Positions 1 through 4,353 of a stretch of DNA of 7,074 bases are shown piece after piece (the stretch's first letter is position 1; every line of letters starts with the position of its first letter). Origin of the DNA: JBEIVB01 sp040374085. Its GTDB lineage: Bacteria > Bacteroidota > Bacteroidia > UBA4408. The notes beneath the pieces are model-generated. The model was not told the DNA's origin and did not search any database. It saw only the letters and a program-made list of their open reading frames with translations. The stretch is taken from the NCBI GenBank assembly GCA_040374085.1, contig JBEIVB010000117.1, forward strand, positions 1 to 7,074, given 5' to 3'. The position numbers and the translations under genes were made by a program.

Positions 1-735
1 TACTCCATCGGGATGGGTGCAACCCCACCGTTCCAACCATCCATCTTGCCAGAAATTCAATTGGGCACGCGAGGCTTCGGTGTACCGAGCCAAATCCACC
101 ATGCGGTCGGCTGCATCGGGAAAGCGATCGAGCACAGGCGGCAAGACCTCGTGCCGCAGATAATTGCGTGCATAATCGTTGCTGAGATTGCTGCTGTCCT
201 CGCGAAATGTAAGGTTGCGCTCATAAAGATACGCTCGAATCTGCTGCGGTGTGGCCCAGAGCAAGGGATGAACGCGATTTCCCGACCGCGGCATTATCCC
301 GCGCATACCAAACGTTCCAGTGCCCCGAAACATGCGAAGCAGCATGGTTTCCATCTGATCGTGTTGATGATGCGCAGTTGCCACCGCATCGTGGCCGTGA
401 TCGTGGAGCAGTCTCTCTAAAAATCCATAGCGAAGATTGCGGGCCTGAGCCTGTATACCCTCTCCTCCATGTGAAAGCAATCCGGGTACAATGCGCATTT
501 CATAATACTGAATATGTAATGAATGGGCTAGGACCCTGCAGAAATCAGCATCGGAATCGGCCTCTTCTCCGCGTAGTCCATGGTGAACATGTGCCGCCAC
601 CACCGGGATGCCCGCCTCTATGCACAGGTGCAAAAGGGCCGTACTGTCTGCCCCGCCGCTAAAAGCAACAACCCACGTTTGGCCATGCCTCCATAAATCG
701 TTTCCTTTGATGTATTCCTGAAACCGCTCTACCAT
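1..735 (-). CDS. tilS: tRNA(Ile)-lysidine synthetase TilS, N-terminal 245 residues (3' end beyond the window)
   Basis: TilS uses ATP and lysine to convert the wobble cytidine of the CAU-anticodon tRNA-Ile to lysidine in the cytoplasm, so that it reads AUA; the gene is normally essential. I translated the minus strand by hand from 735 to base 1, and it stays open for 245 codons. The PP-loop ATPase motif SGGADS is at residues 26-31, after a hydrophobic strand (WVVAF). The family block HHQHDQMET is at 122-130, followed by LLRMFRGTG and, at about 180-203, EDSSNLSNDYARNYLRHEVLP, which matches the conserved TilS region ahead of the RNA-binding part. The full protein is usually about 430 residues, so the tRNA-binding C-terminal domains lie off the left edge. 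The ATG at 735 fits the usual short N-terminus before the PP-loop. The start meets the divergent gene with no spacer, and I saw no clear promoter for tilS in the neighbouring coding sequence. The product call is secure; nothing in the visible half looks broken. Confidence 0.95.
   Translation of the reverse strand, partial: MVERFQEYIKGNDLWRHGQTWVVAFSGGADSTALLHLCIEAGIPVVAAHVHHGLRGEEADSDADFCRVLAHSLHIQYYEMRIVPGLLSHGGEGIQAQARNLRYGFLERLLHDHGHDAVATAHHQHDQMETMLLRMFRGTGTFGMRGIMPRSGNRVHPLLWATPQQIRAYLYERNLTFREDSSNLSNDYARNYLRHEVLPPVLDRFPDAADRMVDLARYTEASRAQLNFWQDGWLERWGCTHPDGV
678..709 (+). promoter_or_regulatory. Candidate Bacteroidota-type promoter for the 735-2621 gene, inside tilS
   Basis: TTTG at 678-681 is followed after 20 bases by TTCCTTTG at 702-709. 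This matches the Bacteroidota sigma pattern (TTTG near -33, 17-23 bases, TAnnTTTG near -7) with one mismatch, T for A at the second base of the -7 box. Transcription would begin near 715, giving a leader of about 20 bases to the TTG start at 735. It lies inside the first codons of tilS on the opposite strand, as it must because the genes have no spacer. The call rests on a short degenerate motif, so it is only a candidate. Confidence 0.35.
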
Positions 736-2621
736 TGTTCCCGAAAGTACGCAACAAACCCGTTTTCGGCATGCTTCTTTTCCTTGCAGCTTGCTTGGTG
801 AACGCGTTTCCATCCGGTGCTCAAACCACCCGCGCCCTTCAAAATAAAGCCGCCAGCCTCATGCAAAACGGAGACTGGCCCAATGCCCAGGCCTGCTGGG
901 AAGCCATCGTGCAACGCGACAGCACCCTAACCGAAGCATACGGAGCACTTGCACGCTGCGCCTACCACAACCACGACTGGAATACGGTGCTCTCTTGCAC
1001 AGATAAATTCAGGCGAGCCTCCAACGACACCAATTATGCCTGGATTAGAGGCCATGCCTTTTGGCGCTTGGGCCGCTTTCAAGAGGCAAAAAAAGAGGCG
1101 CGCTCAACAAAGCGCCTACTCCAAAAAAAAACCACGCTAACTGCATCCTATAACCGTTGGATCCAGAGTTGCGACTCCGGAATTGTGCGCCAAAAATACC
1201 CTCCAAAAACTGTTTCAAAAGAAGCCCTACCCGCATGGCCCGGAGCCTGGTTTGCTCCTTTTCCAACAGACTCTGCGGTGGGCATTACCCGCCACGATAC
1301 AGCAGGGCAAACCCAAATCGCATGGTGGCGCGCAAACAAACCCGATACCCTGAGGCCCGTGCATTCCGCAACAAAAGGACGGCTCGCCAACTGGACCTTC
1401 TCACCCGACGGCTGGGGCATTGGAACCTTGGACGATGGGGAGGTGCGCATTTGCACTGCACAACTCATCGGCGATAGCCTCACCCAAGTTCGGCCACTCA
1501 ATCCACCCATTAACCAAGCGGGATCCATCAACACCCAACCCTTCTGGTGGCAGGGACCGGATAGCCTTTGGCTTGCATGGGCCAGCAACCGCAGCGGCGG
1601 AAAAGGCGGATTCGATGTCTACTTGGCCGCTTCGGCTGACCGAGTGCGTTTTCAACGATCAAACCGTCTTAACCCCGAATTAAACACCGTTGGCAACGAC
1701 CTCAGCCCAAGCTTTTCCCCAAACGGCGATACGCTCTGGTGGGCAAGCAATGGCCGCATCAGCACCGGAGGTTATGACCTTTACTTGGCACCCTTCCCTA
1801 ATGGTGGAAGAATTTACTGGCCACCACCGCACATCAACAGCGGCGACGATGACCTCTTTCCTCGCATTCAAGCACGTACAGGGCGCCTTTGGTTTACCAG
1901 CACCCGGCCCGTTGGCAACCAACCGGCGTGCTGTTCCAATGTTTACAGCTCTGCCTGGACAAAGCCTGCCGAACCACCCATTCTAATTCCCAAACCACTT
2001 CCTCCGATAGATACCATTAGAGTTGTAAAACAGGAGATCATCAAATTGTTCCCCTTGAACCTTTTCTTTGAAAACGATCAACCCGATCCGGGAAGCCAAA
2101 GCGCGGTTACATCAGCCAACTTGATGACGCTGTTGCAGGAATACCTGAAAAAACAACAAGAGTATGAAAAACGCTATGCAGACGGACAGCCCGAATCAAC
2201 AAGGAGGGCCATACAAAGCTTTTTCGCCGATTCTGTAGAGCCGGGGGTAAGAAAGCTGGAAAGCTTAAACAATGGCATGTTGCGCTTGCTGGAAAAAGGA
2301 TATCGGCTTAAAGTAGTGCTGAAAGGCCATTGCAGTCCGCTGGCGAGCAAGGGCTACAACCAAACCCTTTCTGCACGCCGCATCGATGCTTTGTGCAACA
2401 CCTGGAAAATCTGCATGGGAAGGCAATGGGAACTTTACACCTCCGGAAGCAATCCGGCGCTCCAGCTCCAGATTCTTCCACTCGGTGAAGAAACGGCGCA
2501 GACCGGACTCAGCGACAATCCATTGGACCAACAGCATTCAGTTTATAGCCTGAGTGCTTGTTTAGAAAGAAGGCTGGAAATAATTGGAGTGGAAATTGTA
2601 CCTCCCGATCAAACTCGGTAG
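735..2621 (+). CDS. Exported TPR / PD40 beta-propeller / OmpA-like envelope protein, PorE-like architecture
   Basis: 628 residues. Residues 1-29 form an export signal: basic start (K4, R6, K8), hydrophobic core 9-25, then either signal peptidase I cleavage after SGA (27-29) or a lipobox LAAC at 17-20, which would make it a lipoprotein. Residues about 32-130 look like TPR helices. About 219-394 hold PD40/WD40-like blades, with SPDG, ASNRSGGKGGFDVYLA, SPSFSPNGDTLWWASN and GGYDLYLAPF as the clearest repeats. The C-terminus is OmpA-like: LNLFFENDQPD near 441-451, GHCSPLASKGYNQTLSARR at 531-549 and ERRLEI at 611-616. The same order of TPR, propeller and OmpA-like domain is known in PorE, a T9SS component, but I see no carboxypeptidase-regulatory-like domain in the short proline-rich linker (about 411-430). 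OmpA's usual Asp in GHTD is Ser534 here; the later Arg (R549) is kept. The TTG at 735 is preferred because it supplies the basic n-region; the first ATG (771) would leave none. Function is inferred only; it could be another OmpA-family envelope protein. Confidence 0.75.
   Translation: MFPKVRNKPVFGMLLFLAACLVNAFPSGAQTTRALQNKAASLMQNGDWPNAQACWEAIVQRDSTLTEAYGALARCAYHNHDWNTVLSCTDKFRRASNDTNYAWIRGHAFWRLGRFQEAKKEARSTKRLLQKKTTLTASYNRWIQSCDSGIVRQKYPPKTVSKEALPAWPGAWFAPFPTDSAVGITRHDTAGQTQIAWWRANKPDTLRPVHSATKGRLANWTFSPDGWGIGTLDDGEVRICTAQLIGDSLTQVRPLNPPINQAGSINTQPFWWQGPDSLWLAWASNRSGGKGGFDVYLAASADRVRFQRSNRLNPELNTVGNDLSPSFSPNGDTLWWASNGRISTGGYDLYLAPFPNGGRIYWPPPHINSGDDDLFPRIQARTGRLWFTSTRPVGNQPACCSNVYSSAWTKPAEPPILIPKPLPPIDTIRVVKQEIIKLFPLNLFFENDQPDPGSQSAVTSANLMTLLQEYLKKQQEYEKRYADGQPESTRRAIQSFFADSVEPGVRKLESLNNGMLRLLEKGYRLKVVLKGHCSPLASKGYNQTLSARRIDALCNTWKICMGRQWELYTSGSNPALQLQILPLGEETAQTGLSDNPLDQQHSVYSLSACLERRLEIIGVEIVPPDQTR
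1123..1131 (+). repeat. A9 homopolymer inside the 735-2621 gene
   Basis: Nine adenines run across codons CAA AAA AAA ACC (Q130 to T133), just after the TPR region. The bases at 1124-1130 form an A AAA AAA heptamer in the reading frame, a classic slippery sequence. Both other frames stop soon afterwards, at TAA 1138-1140 and TAA 1151-1153, so a slip in either direction would yield only the signal plus TPR part. A second run, A7, lies at 1088-1094, and a 6-bp inverted repeat (1096-1101 with 1112-1117, 10-base loop) sits between them. What is seen is the tract; slippage is inference. Confidence 0.5.
2609..2621. other. 13-bp tail-to-tail overlap of the 735-2621 gene and ispF
   Basis: The TAG at 2619-2621 of the plus-strand gene lies inside the last codons of ispF, whose TGA is at 2611-2609 on the minus strand. 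Both reading frames end with family-like residues (YRV for ispF). I looked for a terminator here: the only symmetry is CCGA/TCGG with a six-base loop, four pairs and no T tract, which is too weak to call. Transcripts from the two sides are therefore expected to run into each other unless a factor-dependent stop exists. Confidence 0.85.
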
Positions 2622-3091
2622 ACTAAGGCAACCGCAGAGGCAGTAATCCCTTCTTCGCGGCCAATAAAGCCCATTCCCTCGTTGGTAGTAGCCTTAATGG
2701 ATACCTGATCCGGCTCAATCTGCATCAACTGAGATAACACAGACCGCATGGCAGATGCATGCGGCATTACCTTCGGTTTTTGAGCAACCAAGGTAGCATC
2801 TACATTGCCAATTCGATAGCCGCAGGTATGAACCTGATCCACCACTTGTTTCAAGAGAACTTTGCTGTCGGCCCCTTTGTATGCAGCGTCCGTATCCGGG
2901 AAATGTTGACCTATGTCGCCCAAAGCCAATGCACCAAGCAAGGCATCGCAAATGGCATGAATCAAAACATCGGCATCGGAGTGACCATCGGGTCCAACCG
3001 AACTTGGAATGAGCACACCGCCAAGCCAACAAGGGCGGCCTTCCACCATGCGGTGAACATCAAAGCCAAACCCTACACGAAAAGGAACCAT
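2609..3091 (-). CDS. ispF: 2-C-methyl-D-erythritol 2,4-cyclodiphosphate synthase IspF
   Basis: IspF is the fifth enzyme of the MEP pathway. It cyclises CDP-methylerythritol 2-phosphate to methylerythritol 2,4-cyclodiphosphate and releases CMP; it is a cytoplasmic homotrimer with divalent metal in each active site. At 160 residues it has the usual family length and is complete. The metal ligands by family alignment are D11 and H13 in GFGFDVHRM and H45 in GHSDADVLIHAI. Other signatures are DIGQHFPDTD at 59-68, the K-GADS segment just after it, and TTNEGMGFIGREEGI near the C-terminus, which binds the CDP part. The ATG at 3091 shares its A with the stop codon of porV (TAATG on the minus strand), so the two are very likely co-transcribed and translationally coupled. 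The 3' end overlaps the convergent 735-2621 gene by 13 bp. Substrate and fold are secure from the motifs; why it sits behind T9SS genes is unknown. Confidence 0.97.
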   Translation of the reverse strand: MVPFRVGFGFDVHRMVEGRPCWLGGVLIPSSVGPDGHSDADVLIHAICDALLGALALGDIGQHFPDTDAAYKGADSKVLLKQVVDQVHTCGYRIGNVDATLVAQKPKVMPHASAMRSVLSQLMQIEPDQVSIKATTNEGMGFIGREEGITASAVALVYRV

Positions 3092-4305
3092 TACTCTTTC
3101 TTACCGCCAACCTTGGCGAAGTTAAACCCAAGGGTAAAACGGAAGGTGTTGTTAAGCGGTGATTGCTGACGATTGGCCGGGATGAGGTACGATCCGTCAA
3201 ACGAAAAAACAGAGTATTTCAAAGAGAACCCAAGACAAAAAACCTGACGGTTTCCTTTGGTTGGAGACTCGTAAAAATACCCGGTACGGAAAGCAAACAG
3301 ATTGTTGTACCAGTACTCCAACCCGGTTGAGTAAATGATCTCCCTCAACTCCTCACGATACCCGCCTGGAGCATCGTTGAAAGAACTGAACATGGCTGCT
3401 GCAACGCCCTTGTTTGGATCCTTGCCGGCAAGTATGGGCCTTACTCCACCCGCTCCAACGCTATCGGCATAAACCGGTGGGGTAGGAACCAAGAGCTTAT
3501 TCAAATCCAAATTAATGGCAATGGAGTTGTATTGATCCAGCACAAAATTCCACGAAGTACCCACCCGCATATTCATGGGAATAAAATCCCGATTAGGATT
3601 GGTGGTGGTATAAGACATCTTGTTGCCGATGTTGCTGATGTTGAATCCTACGCCAACCTTAACGGTCTTATCGCCCAGCTGAACATCCGGTTTGTAGTAA
3701 TACCCGGAAATATCGGCGGCAACCGCTTGACCTGGTTTGGTTGCAGCTCCGCTAACAAAAGTACCGCCGGTTAAATTTGAAAAAACATACCGCAACGCAA
3801 TGCCGCCTGAGAAATGCTCGGAGAGTTTTCTGGAATATGCCACATCAAATCCCAACTCATTTGGCTTATAATTTCGGATAACGGCACCGTTGATGTCGGT
3901 GAAAGTAATCGTTCCCAATGAAAAATACCGCAAAGAAGTGGCAATGGTCTGATCTTTAGAAATCTTGTAATACCCGCTCAAGTAGGCAAGATTGATGTCG
4001 TCTACCAACTGACGCAGCCATGGCGTATAGGATGTAGAAACTCCGGCCTGCTGATCAATGAAGGCATATTTGGCCGGGTTCCAATGCATGGAGTTGGCAT
4101 CAGGAGAAGTGGCAACGCCGGTTTCTCCCATTCCTCCGGCCCGAGAATCGGGGGTGATCAAAAGAAAGGGTACCGCAGTAGTAATGGTGTTCAGGCGCTG
4201 TAAATAGTCGTCTCGCAACTGAGAGGAAGAGGTTTGCGCCATTATCCCTTGTCCGAACAATAAGGCCGGCACAACAAACTTCCATTTAAACACACTAATT
4301 TTCAT
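3091..4305 (-). CDS. porV: Type IX secretion system outer-membrane protein PorV (LptO)
   Basis: PorV is a FadL-like 14-strand outer-membrane beta-barrel. In the T9SS it takes folded cargo from the SprA translocon and delivers it to the PorU sortase, as part of the attachment complex. The 404-residue product begins with a clear signal peptide: KISVFKWK basic start, hydrophobic core, and cleavage most likely after A23 (IMA, then Q24). The mature start carries the family block NTITTAVPFLLITPDSRAGG, followed by ETGVATSPDANSMHWNPAKY, both highly characteristic of PorV. A later loop contains GKDPNKGVAAAMFSSFNDAP and YREELREI, also typical. The rest alternates short amphipathic strands, and FRFTLGFNF near the C-terminus suits the last barrel strand. 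It lies 48 bp downstream of porU on the same strand, the same neighbour and order as in Porphyromonas gingivalis and Flavobacterium johnsoniae, and it overlaps ispF by one base. No truncation or frameshift is seen. Confidence 0.95.
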   Translation of the reverse strand: MKISVFKWKFVVPALLFGQGIMAQTSSSQLRDDYLQRLNTITTAVPFLLITPDSRAGGMGETGVATSPDANSMHWNPAKYAFIDQQAGVSTSYTPWLRQLVDDINLAYLSGYYKISKDQTIATSLRYFSLGTITFTDINGAVIRNYKPNELGFDVAYSRKLSEHFSGGIALRYVFSNLTGGTFVSGAATKPGQAVAADISGYYYKPDVQLGDKTVKVGVGFNISNIGNKMSYTTTNPNRDFIPMNMRVGTSWNFVLDQYNSIAINLDLNKLLVPTPPVYADSVGAGGVRPILAGKDPNKGVAAAMFSSFNDAPGGYREELREIIYSTGLEYWYNNLFAFRTGYFYESPTKGNRQVFCLGFSLKYSVFSFDGSYLIPANRQQSPLNNTFRFTLGFNFAKVGGKKE

Positions 4306-4323
4306 GCAATTTCAAATGAGGTA

Positions 4324-4331
4324 CAAAGTTA
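4324..4331 (-). promoter_or_regulatory. Candidate -7 box (TAACTTTG) ahead of porV
   Basis: The minus strand reads TAACTTTG, an exact fit to the Bacteroidota -7 pattern TAnnTTTG, in the 48-bp porU–porV spacer. Transcription would start about 13-15 bases before the porV ATG. No TTG/TTTG was found at the expected -33 spacing, so this may be a weak secondary promoter or chance. Together with possible read-through from porU it could give porV and ispF extra transcription. Confidence 0.3.
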
Positions 4332-4353
4332 GCATTATCTGTCAGGTGGCCCA

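Noticed and set aside
13..662. Two overlapping plus-strand open frames (13-420 and 249-662)
   Set aside because: They are antisense to a clear tilS reading frame and their translations show no recognisable domain or signal.
771..773. ATG as start of the exported TPR–PD40–OmpA protein
   Set aside because: It would leave a signal peptide without basic residues; the upstream TTG adds K4, R6 and K8 ahead of the hydrophobic core. It is not fully excluded.
1045..1922. Several minus-strand open frames inside the PD40 gene (1045-1266, 1148-1588, 1401-1655, 1680-1922)
   Set aside because: They overlap one another and lie opposite a long frame with clear PD40 repeats; their composition looks like a shadow of that frame.
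2605..2618. Small inverted repeat CCGA/TCGG at the convergent gene ends as a bidirectional terminator
   Set aside because: Only four pairs and no T tract on either strand.
2715..3169. Frames overlapping ispF (2715-3032 minus and 2759-3169 plus)
   Set aside because: ispF has all its family motifs in one frame; these are out-of-frame shadows.
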